This document shows positions 15,722-25,477 of a stretch of DNA of 33,403 bases, in pieces; the stretch's first letter is position 1, and the number at the start of each line of letters is the position of its first letter. Made by a program: the position numbers and the translations under genes. The notes under the pieces are model-generated. The model ran no database searches. It was given only the letters and a program-made list of their open reading frames with translations, and was not told where the DNA came from. Location: the NCBI GenBank assembly GCA_938082635.1, contig CALLLI010000361.1:1-33403 (forward strand), in the 5' to 3' direction. This DNA is from an uncultured Verrucomicrobiales bacterium. Lineage in GTDB: Bacteria; Verrucomicrobiota; Verrucomicrobiia; Verrucomicrobiales; DEV007.

Positions 15722-17740
15722 TCACTCCACCACCACAAGGCGTGTCTGCGGCAGCGCCTGCAGGAAGACCTTGCCATAGCGCCTTGTCAGCACGCGGTTG
15801 TCAAGGATGACGGCGATGCCGCGATCCTTCTCCGAGCGGATGAGGCGACCGATGCCTTGGCGGAGCTTGAGCACGGCTTCGGGCACGGAGTATTCCATGA
15901 AGGGATTGCCGTTGCGTTCTCGAATCTGTTCGAGTCGAGACTCGACTAACGGATGGTCTGGGACGGCGAACGGCAATCGAGTGATGATGACGTTAGAAAG
16001 CGCTTCGCCAGGAACGTCGACACCGGTCCAGAAGCTGTCTGTGCCGAAGAGGACGCTGCCGATGTCCTTCTTGAACATCTCCACGAGTGTGGCGCGCGGT
16101 TTACCGGAACCCTGCACGAGTAGAGGCCAGCCTTGCCCAGAGAAGAACGGCGCCATGCGCCCGGCCATGCGTTGCATGAGCCGGTAGCTGGTAAAGAGGA
16201 CAAACGCACGGCCGGAACTTTGAGTGACGAAGTGCTTGATCTGTTTCTCTAACGCTTCTTCGAACTCGACGTCATTCGGCTCGGGCATGTTCTTGGCCAC
16301 GTAGAGTCGCATCTGCTTCATGTAATTGAAGGGGCTCCCGATTTGTTCGGCGCAGACTTTCTCAGCCCCGATGCGTGAGCTGAAGTAGCTGAGGTCCTTC
16401 TCTCCTGTGCCTAACGTTGCACTGGTGAGAATGACAGGCTTGTTGCTACTGAAGAAGATGTCGCGGAAACGCTCGGCGATGTTGAGCGGGGCGGCGTTGA
16501 GGGTGACATTGGCTGATTGGCCCACACGCTCGACCCAATAGACGTGATCTTTCCATTCTTGATCGAGAAAGCCACGGACGTTGAGACGAAGGTCTTGCAA
16601 ACGACGCCCAAGGTCTTCGAGTTCGAGCTTCTTATTCTCGTCCTCAAGGTCATCGCTTCGTTGCCCGATGAGCTTCTCGACGCCAATGATAGAGCTAGCC
16701 AGAGTATCTTCAGCAAGCCCGGCGTCGCGGACCCGGTGGACCCGGTGCTCGCCTTGGAAACGGCAGGAGTTCTCGATCTCATTGAAGAAGAACTCCATCT
16801 CTTCGCTCAGATCGGTGACGGCTTGAGCCGCCGTGGGATCGCCTAGCGCCTGAAAGATTCCTTTCCGCGTCTTTGGGTTGTAAAGGCGATGCAGGTCGAA
16901 GGCGGCATTCGAATACGAGAGATTCAGCCCTAACTGTTTCGCTGCAACGTTCTCCAACGTGTGGGCTTCATCGAAGACGACGAAGTCGTTGGGAAAGAGA
17001 AAGCCCTCCATGTTCGGGTCTTCCGTCTCATCGATGGACCCTAGCAAGGTGAAGAACAGCGTATGGTTCATGACCACGACGTGGGCTTCATCCACGCGCT
17101 TGCGCAGCGCTTGGTAGTAACAAGGCGTGTCCTTGCAGCGACGTTTCGTGCAAACGTGAGGTTCGCTACGCACCTGAGCCCAAACCTTCGAGTTGGGCGA
17201 GAACGTGAGGTCACTCAACGAACCGTCCTTCGTCGTCTGACTCCATTCCCAAATGGCTTGTAGTTCCTGGTCTTCACTGCTGGAGAAGAGTTCGCGCGTC
17301 TGGCTCATGGCCGCCTGCAAACGATTCGGGCAGAGATAGTTCCCCCGGCCTTTGTAGAGGACCGCCTTCAGGTCGAGACCTAACACATCCATCGCAAGCG
17401 GGATGTCTTTGAGAATCAGCTGCTCCTGGAGATTGATCGTGTGTGTGGACACGATCGCCTTCTTGTTGTGCTTGGCCGCGTGCAAGAGCGACGGAATCAA
17501 ATACGCTAACGATTTCCCAACCCCGGTCCCTGCTTCCACCATGAGCGGACGACTGTTCGCCAAGGCCTCCGCAACAGCCACGGCCATTTCCTGCTGCTGT
17601 GGACGGTACTCGAACCCGTCGCCATCCGACATCGGCCCATCTGCGGCAAAGAACGCCTGCATGCGATCAGGAAGACGCGATGAACCCTCCGCCTCGTCTG
17701 TTGCCAAGAGGTCCGTGATCGATGGTCGCTCGCCGTTCAT
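15722..17740 (-). CDS. dinG: DinG-family ATP-dependent DNA helicase
   Basis: This is an intact superfamily 2 helicase of 672 residues from ATG 17740; upstream codons to 17818 are open but unlike the family. Walker A is AGTGVGKS (70-77) and the DEAH box is FDEAH (257-260). Four cysteines (about 137, 197, 202, 207) fit the XPD/DinG iron-sulphur cluster. The C-terminal motor has LTSATL, FVLFTSYRLM, FGTDSFWTGVDVPGE and the motif VI stretch RQGIGRLIRS. DinG unwinds R-loops and G-quadruplexes and acts in DNA damage responses. It is transcribed away from the vWA unit, with about 147 bases between start codons. The downstream GNAT gene is decayed. Confidence 0.93.
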   Translation of the reverse strand: MNGERPSITDLLATDEAEGSSRLPDRMQAFFAADGPMSDGDGFEYRPQQQEMAVAVAEALANSRPLMVEAGTGVGKSLAYLIPSLLHAAKHNKKAIVSTHTINLQEQLILKDIPLAMDVLGLDLKAVLYKGRGNYLCPNRLQAAMSQTRELFSSSEDQELQAIWEWSQTTKDGSLSDLTFSPNSKVWAQVRSEPHVCTKRRCKDTPCYYQALRKRVDEAHVVVMNHTLFFTLLGSIDETEDPNMEGFLFPNDFVVFDEAHTLENVAAKQLGLNLSYSNAAFDLHRLYNPKTRKGIFQALGDPTAAQAVTDLSEEMEFFFNEIENSCRFQGEHRVHRVRDAGLAEDTLASSIIGVEKLIGQRSDDLEDENKKLELEDLGRRLQDLRLNVRGFLDQEWKDHVYWVERVGQSANVTLNAAPLNIAERFRDIFFSSNKPVILTSATLGTGEKDLSYFSSRIGAEKVCAEQIGSPFNYMKQMRLYVAKNMPEPNDVEFEEALEKQIKHFVTQSSGRAFVLFTSYRLMQRMAGRMAPFFSGQGWPLLVQGSGKPRATLVEMFKKDIGSVLFGTDSFWTGVDVPGEALSNVIITRLPFAVPDHPLVESRLEQIRERNGNPFMEYSVPEAVLKLRQGIGRLIRSEKDRGIAVILDNRVLTRRYGKVFLQALPQTRLVVVE

Positions 17741-17887
17741 GAAGAGCGTTACCTTGGGATGCCCACGGCAGGCTGTCGACCGGATTCTAGATGTCGGGCC
17801 CGTGTCTTGGGCTGACAACTTTCTTACAATCTTCTGAAGTGGATCTGACGCTTTTTAGGCTGGCCTTAAATAATGTCAGCGTTCGTT

Positions 17888-19195
17888 ATGAAAGCAATCA
17901 TCGCCTCATTCTTAATTATAGCTGCCCTAACCGGGGCGGGCCACGCGGCTCTGAAACTCACGCTGAACGCGCAAACGTCGAATCCCGCACTCGTTGCTGG
18001 GAAACAACGGACCACCTACATCAAGGTGGGACTGACGGGATTCAAACGGACCGCAGCGGAGGAGCGCAGTCCGGTTAACATCGCACTGGTACTGGATCGC
18101 TCGGGATCGATGTCCGACGAGAAACTGAACGCGGCCAAGGAAGCCGCGCGCATGGCGGTGCAACGTCTTGATGCGGACGATATCTTCTCGTTCATCACCT
18201 ACAACTCGACCATCGGCGTCGTGGTGCCTGCGACAAAGGTTTCGGACCGGGAGGATTTTCTTCGTGCGATCGATCAGATTTCCTCTGATGGGAATACGGC
18301 GCCCTTTGGTGGCGTGGCCAAGGGTTCTGGAGAGGTCCGAAAGTTCCTTAGCAAAGAGCGGGTGAATTCGATCATCCTGCTGTCTGACGGTATTGCTCAT
18401 GTGGGGCCTGCCAGTCCTGGCGAACTGGAGGACTTGGGCAAGTCGTTGATAAAAGAAGGTATTTCAGTGACGACGTTAGGTTTAGGGCTTGGCTACAATG
18501 AAGATCTTATGATGTAATTGGACAATGCGAGTGACGGCGTCCATCGGTTTATCCAGGAGCCCAACCAGCTCGTCGCTTTCTTCGAGGAAGAATTTGGAAA
18601 TGTGAGGAAGGTCGTGGCTCAGCAAATTGATCTGCGGATTGAGTGTGCGTCTGGCATTCGCCCTGTTCGTGTAATTAGTCGAGAGGCTGATATCTCGGAT
18701 CGGTCGGTACGTCTGCGATTGAATCATATTTACAGTGAGCAGGAGAAGTATGTGCTTCTCGAAGTCGAAACGCCATCTCGACTTGTGGGTACCCCGCTAG
18801 AATTGGCCAAGGTGATGATTAGCTATGAAAACGTGGCGACCCAGACGCGCGATGAACTCAGCCAGAACGTGGCCGCCCGTTATGTGGCAACGGATAAGGA
18901 GATGGAAGCTGCGATCAACAACGACGTGCTTCTTGCCGCCGTGACGGAGATTGCCATGGAGACGAATCGCAAGGCCGTGACGTTGAGAAACCAAGGCCAA
19001 GTCGAAGAAGCGAAGGCATTTCTGAAGTACAACGTCGACTACTTGGGGCTTCAGAAGAAACGTTTCAAGGGAAATGCGACCTTCGACTCTGTCGCGGGTG
19101 AGAATCACTGGGGCTATGTGACTATAGATCAGGACGATACATGGTGGGGCAATCGCAAGCGGATGCGGGCGACACAGAATCAGTTCAGCAATTGA
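17888..19195 (+). pseudogene. von Willebrand A domain protein interrupted by one TAA
   Basis: This secreted vWA protein of about 435 residues begins with a signal peptide at ATG 17888 (MKAIIASFLIIAALTGAGHA). The MIDAS metal site is intact (ALVLDRSGSMS), followed by RVNSIILLSDGIAHVGP and GISVTTLGLGLGYNEDLMM. A TAA at 18515-18517 then interrupts the frame, which continues without shift as LDNASDGVHRFIQEP, QEKYVLLEVETP and on to a normal C-terminus at 19195. This is the only lesion. The family normally has Lys, Arg or Gln at the interrupted position, so CAA to TAA or AAA to TAA are the simplest changes. It heads a unit with a histidine kinase and response regulator, an arrangement I know from other Verrucomicrobiota in which the vWA protein probably acts with the kinase at the envelope. 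Confidence 0.88.
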
Positions 19196-19260
19196 CAGAC
19201 TATGTTGCCGATCACTCCCTGGGTGACGGTACCACAGGAAGCCAATCCGAAAGAGAAACG

Positions 19261-20767
19261 TTGAAACCTTCGCTCGCCGCCATTCTCCTGCTTCTAGTGT
19301 GTCTACCACTTGGGTTACTCGTGTGGTTGGGTGAGGAACGGAAATGCAGTGAATAGGAGAGGGCGCGGGCCTCGCTCCAGACAATATTGGAGGATCGCCT
19401 TCTCGAAGTGCGCCTTCATATTGACTCTCACTTTGCTACTGTTAAGGCGAAGTTAGAAACGCCCTTACAAGAGAAGGTGTCACCTCGTGACCTTGCTAGA
19501 AAAGAGCCGCTTGTCAGGCATGTCTTCAGGAGATGCGCTGCTCATCCCTCCTCTCATAAACCGCACAGCAGCCGAAGAAGCCTTTCTTGAGCGCGTGGGT
19601 TCGCTGTCGGAGATCGAGGCGTGTTCTAGAAGAGGCGAGAGTGGTTATCCGGCTAAGCGAGGATGGCACACGTGGTATCATGGAAACGGAAGAAACTTCC
19701 TTTATTGGAGCAATCATATTTCTCCGCCTGCCACCTCTGGTTTTGAGGTCGACCGGTCTGCTTTTCTCAGCGAACTTATCCAGAGTTTGCCCACCGATGC
19801 GCTGGCCAATGGCCGCATCGTCTTGCTGGATGAGTCGTCCTATCCGATCTACCAATGGGGCCGCTATGAACCGTCCGAAGGCACGGTGCGCTTCATTGAG
19901 ATTCCCGCACCTATCCCGCTGGAATAGGTGGCGTCTCGCCTACTTTGTTCCGGAAGTCATGTTGTCCACGCCGAACTCACGTCAGCCCGGTGTCTTCAAA
20001 GCCGGGCTTGTAGGTTTGGGCGCTCTCATCCTCTTGCTGGGTGGCTACTTCTATTGGGCCAATTCCCGAGCCATGCGCGAGGCTTCCCAGCGGGTGAGTT
20101 TCGTCAATCAAGTCTCGCATGAACTCAAGACCTTCTGGCGAATATTCGCCTGTATGCTGAGCTCGCCGAGACCAAGCTCGATCCGAAAGATGAGGAAACG
20201 CAAGGCTGTCTCGATGTCGTCGTGGCGGAGAGCGAGCGTCTCTCGCGTCTTATTCAGAATATCCTCACCTTCACTCAACAACAGCGAGGCAACCTTACCT
20301 TGCATGCCAGCGAGATCAGCCCTGACGAAGTCATTAGCAATGTCATGGAAACCTTTCAGGCTGTCTTCACCGAGGCCGCCCGGGTCCCTGATCTCCATCT
20401 CATTGCCGATGCCCCCATGTTCTTGGAGCGGGATGTCTGTGAACAGATCTTGAGCAATTTGTTTAGCAATGTGTTCAAGTATGCGCTGGAAGGTGGGATG
20501 CTTGCCATCTCTAGCCAAGTGGAAGATGGTGCCGCCGTGATCCGCGTTCAAGATCACGGCCCTGGCGTGCCTGCCAGCTGGCGGCGGTGCATCTTTACAT
20601 CTTTTATGCGGATGAGTGATAGGGTGATCGATGGCGTGGCAGGCACGGGCATTGGCTTGAGCATTGCCCGAGATCTAGCGGAACGCCACAGAGGCTCCCT
20701 GGAGCTAGAATCCACGAACCAAGGAGCGACCTTTCGAGTCACGTCCCGAAATCACGTCGTGTCATGA
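19261..20767 (+). pseudogene. Decayed sensor histidine kinase
   Basis: Pieces in three frames assemble one membrane kinase: a first transmembrane helix (LAAILLLLVCLPLGLLVWLG), a coiled extracellular start (RARASLQTILEDRLLEVR, LARKEPLVRHVF), and a sensor domain with GWHTWYHGNGRNFLYWSN. A second helix (GLVGLGALILLLGGYFYW) follows, then the H-box VNQVSHELKT with the phosphorylated His. The ATPase part has LSNLFSNVFKYA, DHGPGVP and GTGIGLSIARDLAERH. Lesions: TAG at 19354-19356, frame changes near 19515, 19925 and 20132, and probably more at 19600-19660, where an alternate frame reads RRVLEEARVV. At 20132 the conserved Pro-Leu after HELKT is split by a missing base. The stop TGA overlaps the regulator's ATG (ATGA), showing they were translationally coupled. 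It is certainly non-functional as sequenced. Confidence 0.85.
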
Positions 20768-21456
20768 AAGTTCTCGTTGCGGAAGATGACAGCTATACTC
20801 GGAAAGGCCTCCTGGATTTCCTCGGTCACGACGGCTACGAGACGATCGGCGCGAGCAATGGTGAGGAAGCGCTCCAGCTCTATGAATCCGAACGGCCCGA
20901 TGTGGTTTGCCTAGATGTGATGATGCCGAAAGTCAGTGGCTACGATGTCTGTAAGAAGATTCGATCTCAGGATAGTCAAACGCTGATCCTCTTCATCAGT
21001 GCGAAGTCGGAAGAGATCAACACGGTGTTAGGATTGGAGCTCGATGCCGATGACTTCATCGTCAAACCCTTCGGCGTGAGAGCGGTGCAAGCAAGGATCA
21101 GCGCCGTCACACGCCGTTGCTTAGCGCGAGCATCGTCCCAGCAACAAGACGATTTCACCATGGCCAACCTCCGTGTCTCCCCTTTGCGGCTAAGAGCAAC
21201 CCGCGATGACGACACGACCATCGCTGTCAGTCTCCGCGACCTCAAGATACTCATGCTTCTTTAGGAGAAACGAGGTCAAGTGGTCACCCGCGACCTGCTC
21301 TTCGAATGCTGCTGGGGCGCGAGTTACCTTCCCAATAGCAGATCGCCCGATCAGCATGTTTCCCAATTACGCAAACGGATCGAACCCGATCCTTGCACTC
21401 CCACGATCATCAAGACCGTCCATGGAGTTGGGTATCGGTATGAGGAAGGGTGTTAG
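20764..21456 (+). pseudogene. OmpR-type response regulator interrupted by one TAG
   Basis: The 231-codon frame encodes a receiver domain with acidic pair EDD, phospho-acceptor VCLDVMMPK (Asp54), SAK with the conserved Lys and DDFIVKPFG. A winged-helix DNA-binding domain follows, with RGQVVTRDLLFECCWG, SPDQHVSQLRKRIEP and TIIKTVHGVGYRY, the standard end of OmpR/PhoB proteins. The only lesion is TAG at 21262-21264, at the start of the wing domain (LMLL*EKRGQVVT); the frame then continues unshifted. CAG to TAG would restore a Gln that fits well there. Everything else needed for function is present, so this gene may have died recently or be read through. Its ATG overlaps the kinase stop. Confidence 0.88.
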
Positions 21457-21982
21457 GCTCTTCGCTGCTGGTATTCTAGGAGAGGTCTAACTCTAGAGCC
21501 GTTAGGTTAGCTGCCGCTTGCCGTTCAGGAGCGGCTTTACCTTGCTCGGGCTGACATGAGTTGTCATCGGATTCAATATTCTACCGCAGCGCAGGGAATC
21601 CATGGCACCTGTCTTGCTGGATCTTCCTCGGGCGGTGAGAAGGACGGGCTTGCCAGGATCTCTCAAACTTTAGCTGCAAACTCATTTCGAAAGCGAAGAT
21701 TTTCGAGGCCTACGAGTGCTCTGTTAGAAGAAAGGCGCCGTAGAGGTATCCATGACAAATTTGTTGTATATCAGTTACGTCATATACTTCCAGGAAATAA
21801 TGTAACGCCAAATATAATGGGTTTGTATTAGAAATCCGAAACGTCCACGGACTACGGATGCCTGCAGCCGCTTTGCCGGACTCAGCCTGCTGCGGAGGGG
21901 TGTGCGGCAAGCGGCGTGGCCAGCAGGGTTGGCTCACGAAAGCGGCAGCAAGGCTGCAGCAGTCCAATGGGGGTCTGTCTTT
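21457..21982. other. Gene-free stretch with a structured repeat
   Basis: About 525 bases between the response regulator and the LOG-family gene hold no supportable gene; the open frames here have no recognisable protein features. The right half contains the imperfect inverted repeat listed separately. The stretch 21740-21840 is AT-rich and contains no clear promoter that I would defend. Confidence 0.5.
21861..21960. repeat. Imperfect extragenic inverted repeat
   Basis: The left arm CTGCAGCC-GCTTT (21862-21874) pairs with AAAGCGGCAGCAAGGCTGCAG (21939-21959), whose reverse complement carries eight extra bases. The interior is rich in GCGGCAAGCGGC-type blocks. It is extragenic, about 25 bases past the end of the LOG-family gene. 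The GGCAGCAAGGCTGC wording resembles another repeat family I associate with Verrucomicrobiota intergenic DNA, but only one copy is in this window. Confidence 0.4.
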
Positions 21983-23162
21983 CTACGTTAGTTCGCTTAC
22001 CTCGCAGTGGGCGCGGCAGAAGTGCCAGTGGAGGGAGGCTTCGGGTTTCTGGGGCGGGAGCTGTACGATGCAGGTCACGGCTTCTTTCGGGGTATCCGCT
22101 AGGGCGAGGAGCTTGCCGTAGAGCTGGCCTTCTGCGAGTTTCTCGAGGAGGGGGTAGATGGGCTTGGTTTCCGTCCAGAAGGTCTTGTCGAGGAAGACCA
22201 TGGGACTCACGATTCCCAACGTGGTGTAGTGATTCTGGGTGACGTCTTGGAAGATTTCCGGGATCGTTCCCGCGCTGCCTGGCGAGAAGATGATGCCGTG
22301 GACGGCGATGGAGATGAGACCTTCTTCGCGCAGGCTGTTGGCGAAGTACTTGGCGATGTGGGTGGCAAAGGGCGTGGGAGGTTCGTGACCGTAGAGCCAG
22401 GTGGGGATGCCGAGACTATCGCAAGCCTCACTGGTTTGGGGGTAGCGTTCGCGGATTTTGAAGGCGCAGGCGAGCCACTCGAGATCACGGTAGCTTGGGG
22501 CTTTGGCGAGGATGCTGAGGGCGTCTTCTAGTTCGCTGTCGGGCCGTTCGGCAAACCAGGCGCCGAGGTGCGTGGCCTCCATGGCGCCGGGGCCGCCGCC
22601 GCTGACTAGTAGATAGCCTTTTTGTGTGAGCGTGCGGGCGATTTGGGCGACTTCACGGTAGCGTGGGTCCGTGCGTGGCATGGAATGGCCATCCCATGAT
22701 GGCGACGACCTTGCGGTCAATTGACTCTAAATACTCTGTGAGGGCATCGGTGATGGATTGGTCGTGGGTGCGACGAAGAATGCCCTCGAGCACGTGCTTG
22801 GGCGCTGCGCGGCCGGTGTTTTCCCAATGCAGGTGAATGGTGGCGTCGGGGGTCTGGCAATAGGTGCATGGGTCGTGTCGATCAAAGCCGGCGAAGAGTT
22901 CATCCGGGGTGTAGAGGTGCGGGCGGAAGGCGTGGTAAGGGCGGTCCTTGAGATGGGGAAAGACGATGCCGCCGCGATTCTGCACATCGAGCGCGAAGTT
23001 TGGCGTCATTTCACAGCCAAGAAAGATGCTTTCGTCTAACGTGACGTTACCTAATTGATCCCCGATCTCTGAGAGAGAGATTCCCTGAAACACGACGCCT
23101 TCGAGGTGCGTGGTGTTGTTGAGGTGGGAGAAGATCTCGTCGACCGAGTGCAATTCCTTCAT
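21983..23162 (-). pseudogene. LOG/lysine-decarboxylase-like Rossmann protein with one frameshift
   Basis: The gene reads from ATG 23162 (MKELHSVDEIFSHLN), gives an N-terminal module with FQGISLSEIG and LDESIFLGCEM, then RPHLYTPDELFAGFD and SITDALTEYLES. At RKVVAIMGG the frame breaks: one extra base near 22692 turns GGHSMPRTDPRYR into a wrong frame. The restored frame continues with GYLLVSGGGPGAMEATHLGA, IIFSPGSAGTIPEIFQD (the counterpart of the LOG PGGxGTxxE motif) and a normal end at 21983. Total length is 393 codons plus one base. LOG-type proteins hydrolyse nucleotide N-glycosidic bonds, but this branch has no assigned substrate. With a single indel, a sequencing error is the main alternative to real decay. 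Confidence 0.85.
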
Positions 23163-23443
23163 GTTGCAGCCTGTGACGAGCCGCAAGAGGCGTCAAGGAA
23201 GGGCATCTCCAGGGTAAAGGAAACGAGTCTCGGGTTTGCAGAACAAGTGAAGTATCCTCGAGTGCGAGATGAATGGCAATCGAGTGGGTGTTAGGATGGG
23301 GAGGAGAGACACTACATTCGCTTAGCAAACCCAGACTCAGGAATGGTACGATTCTACGGCCTAGGCGGATGCCGCAACGGAGGTGAACTTTTGCCGGAAG
23401 GTATGCGCTTAACTTATATAGAGTAAGTCTGGGAGTCGCTAGG

Positions 23444-24685
23444 CTACGTGCGTTTGACGAGCAGCGTGGAGAATGCGCCATCATAGCCGTCCACTTGAGG
23501 TGTGGAACGGACAACTTCCCGACGTTCGAGAGATGGGTCTTTCTCTAGCAGACAGTCTACGAGGTGTTCGTTCTCCTCTGGCTCAATGCTGCAGGTGCTA
23601 TAAACGGCCCGACCACCGGGGCGAAGTTGTTTGAGCACGTTGGTCGCGAGCTTGAACTGAAGGTCTGCCATTTCGGCGAATACTTTGGGTTCGAGACGCC
23701 AGCGGAGATCGACGCGGCGGCGCAGGACGCCTGTGTTGCTACAGGGGACATCGAGAACGATCCTATCAAAGAGATCAAGGTCTGGCTGAGGCTCGGTCCA
23801 ATCTGCTTTGCGGACCATGGGGCGTTTGACACCCAGTCGCTTAAGGTTCTCGCGCAAACGGCTGAGGCGTTTGTCCGAGGAATCGGTGGCGATGAGCGTG
23901 CCCTCATTCTCCATGTGCTGAGTGAGGTAGGCGGTCTTGCCCCCGGGCGCGGCGAAAGCATCGAGCACGCGGTGTCCGGATTTTACGCCTAACAAGTCAC
24001 AGGCGAGCACAGTGGCAGGATCCTGAATGTAGCCAACGCCGCCATCGAGTAGCATTTGGGGAATCTCTTCTACGTGATAGAAGTCGTCGCGCTCGCCGAC
24101 ATCTGCTTTCTTGAGGCCGTGTTCCTGACAAAGTTCAGCTGAACCTGAGAGGAGATCGTTCCGGCGGAAGTAGATGGGGGCAGGCTCTTGGCACCATTGA
24201 CAGAGTGCTTCAGTGTCTACTTTGCCAAACTGGGCCAACCATTTCGCGACGAGGAAATCGGGAAGAGAGTGGCGCATGGCTAGGGGCGCTTCTTTGGCGA
24301 TGGCTTCCAAGGCGTCGCGTTCGCGAGTGGCGCGGCGGAGTACGGCATTGGCTAGGCCGCGTGTTTTGGACGTGGCGAGACGCAGAGTTTCATTTACGGC
24401 GGCATGATCGGGGATCCGCGTGTGGAAGAGTTGAAAGAGACCGAGTTGAAGGATGAGACGAATTTCGTCATCCAGCTTCTTGCCTTTGCGCAAACGGCCG
24501 ATCCATTCATCTAGCATGCGTCGATGCCTGAGCACGCCGAAGACGAGGTGTTGCGTGAGAGCCTTGTCTTTGGGGGCGAGTGACCGGCGGTCATCGAAGA
24601 CTTCACCTAAGAGGTCCTGAGCGTGACGCTGCGAGTGATCCCATTTGGTTAGAAGGTGGAAGGCCATGAGGCGTGCGTTTGCCAT
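23444..24685 (-). CDS. rsmB: 16S rRNA (cytosine-967-C5)-methyltransferase RsmB
   Basis: This intact 413-residue RNA methyltransferase has a NusB-like N-terminal RNA-binding domain (residues 1-135, with LVFGVLRHRRMLDEWI, HTRIPDHAAVNETLRL and RGLANAVLRR). A Rossmann methyltransferase domain follows. SAM is bound by DAFAAPGGKT (242-251). Cys315 in DVPCSNTGVLRR and Cys365 in YSTCSIEPEEN are the paired cysteines of C5-cytosine methyltransferases, the second being the nucleophile. It methylates C967 of 16S rRNA in E. coli; the same site is assumed here. It lies 51 bases downstream of the DUF2007 gene on the same strand. The stop is TAG. Confidence 0.94.
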   Translation of the reverse strand: MANARLMAFHLLTKWDHSQRHAQDLLGEVFDDRRSLAPKDKALTQHLVFGVLRHRRMLDEWIGRLRKGKKLDDEIRLILQLGLFQLFHTRIPDHAAVNETLRLATSKTRGLANAVLRRATRERDALEAIAKEAPLAMRHSLPDFLVAKWLAQFGKVDTEALCQWCQEPAPIYFRRNDLLSGSAELCQEHGLKKADVGERDDFYHVEEIPQMLLDGGVGYIQDPATVLACDLLGVKSGHRVLDAFAAPGGKTAYLTQHMENEGTLIATDSSDKRLSRLRENLKRLGVKRPMVRKADWTEPQPDLDLFDRIVLDVPCSNTGVLRRRVDLRWRLEPKVFAEMADLQFKLATNVLKQLRPGGRAVYSTCSIEPEENEHLVDCLLEKDPSLERREVVRSTPQVDGYDGAFSTLLVKRT

Positions 24686-24736
24686 AGGCTCGCATCCCTA
24701 GCCGTGAATGGCAGTCACCTCAATGGTGTTTCTCTC

Positions 24737-24991
24737 CTAAGAAATCGGAACGCTTGGGTCAAAGTCGTCAGGCAAGGCCGCGTTAGCTTCGGAATCCTTC
24801 AAGATCTCGCAGGCACGTTCGTAGTCGTCGTCCGGGATCATGAGCCGAATGCCTCCTGTTGCAAAGATGGCGGGAAGATCTGAACTCGCGAGATTCTCAT
24901 CCGCGATGAAGGGTTCCATGCCCTCGCCTTCAAGAATAGATTTCGCAATGGAGACGCTGGCCAGGTCGGGGTACCGCTTCAGAATACGCAT
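24737..24991 (-). CDS. DUF2007 small protein
   Basis: This 84-residue protein begins MRILKRYPDLASVSIAKSIL and continues with LEGEGMEPFIADENLAS, then GGIRLMIPDDDYERACEIL. This is the DUF2007 (putative signal-transducing) ferredoxin-like pattern in which an N-terminal helix is followed by a strand and the I-x-V/M-P-x-x-D-x-x-x-A motif. I placed the start at ATG 24991; the open frame extends further but upstream codons overlap the thioesterase gene in another frame. It lies 37 bases after the thioesterase stop and 51 before rsmB, suggesting a thioesterase-DUF2007-rsmB transcript. Its function is not established. Confidence 0.82.
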   Translation of the reverse strand: MRILKRYPDLASVSIAKSILEGEGMEPFIADENLASSDLPAIFATGGIRLMIPDDDYERACEILKDSEANAALPDDFDPSVPIS

Positions 24992-25028
24992 GACCCAAGA
25001 TAGCCGAGGTTTGTGCGAGTGGCGAGTA

Positions 25029-25466
25029 CTACGGCTTCGATGAAGGGCCGTAGCATTGTGGGAAGTCCTGTTGCCAGGACTTCGGCAGGGGCTTGGGCTT
25101 GCTTTTGGGCATCTGGACGAGGGCGAGGCATTGACGAGACGTGATGAGGAGTTTGTCCATGTCCTCACGGAGTCGAATCTCAAACTGGCACCAGAAACGG
25201 GAGCGGTTGAACTTCTCGAGTTCACCACGAATCACCAAGTGATCCCCCAAGGTGGCCGGTTTTCGATAGTCAATCTCCGTGCGCGTGACGACGGCATAAA
25301 GCTGGGTCGCTGCCATTTCTTTGAGAACCATGCCTAACTGAGCGGCCAAGCGCGTGCGGGCTGTTTCGATGAAGCGAAGGTAGGCAATGTTGTGCACGAC
25401 GCCACCGAGGTCGGTGTCGAAGAACATGACTTCCTCTTGGGTCTCGATGCTGGGTGCGCTGCTCAT
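25029..25466 (-). CDS. Hotdog-fold acyl-CoA thioesterase (YbgC/4HBT type)
   Basis: This 145-residue protein from ATG 25466 shows the 4-hydroxybenzoyl-CoA thioesterase pattern: EEVMFFDTDLGGVVHNIAYLRFIETARTRL near residue 10, with the catalytic Asp in FFDTDLGG, followed by VVTRTEIDYRKPATLGDHL and FWCQFEIR. Such enzymes hydrolyse acyl-CoA thioesters in the cytoplasm. An upstream extension is open but encodes arginine-rich sequence that belongs to the overlapping FAD oxidoreductase remnant, so I excluded it. It starts 11 bases after the FAD gene stop, and the two were probably co-transcribed before the oxidoreductase decayed. The stop is TAG. Confidence 0.88.
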   Translation of the reverse strand: MSSAPSIETQEEVMFFDTDLGGVVHNIAYLRFIETARTRLAAQLGMVLKEMAATQLYAVVTRTEIDYRKPATLGDHLVIRGELEKFNRSRFWCQFEIRLREDMDKLLITSRQCLALVQMPKSKPKPLPKSWQQDFPQCYGPSSKP

Positions 25467-25477
25467 AGGCAGGCAAG

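Noticed and set aside
21457..21830. Possible small gene or tRNA between the response regulator and the LOG-like gene
   Set aside because: No cloverleaf, no SD-linked open frame and no protein-like composition could be found.
23163..23443. Possible remnant gene between the LOG-like gene and rsmB
   Set aside because: An open frame spans the region on the minus strand, but it overlaps both neighbours in a different frame and shows no domain; I see nothing supportable in these 280 bases.
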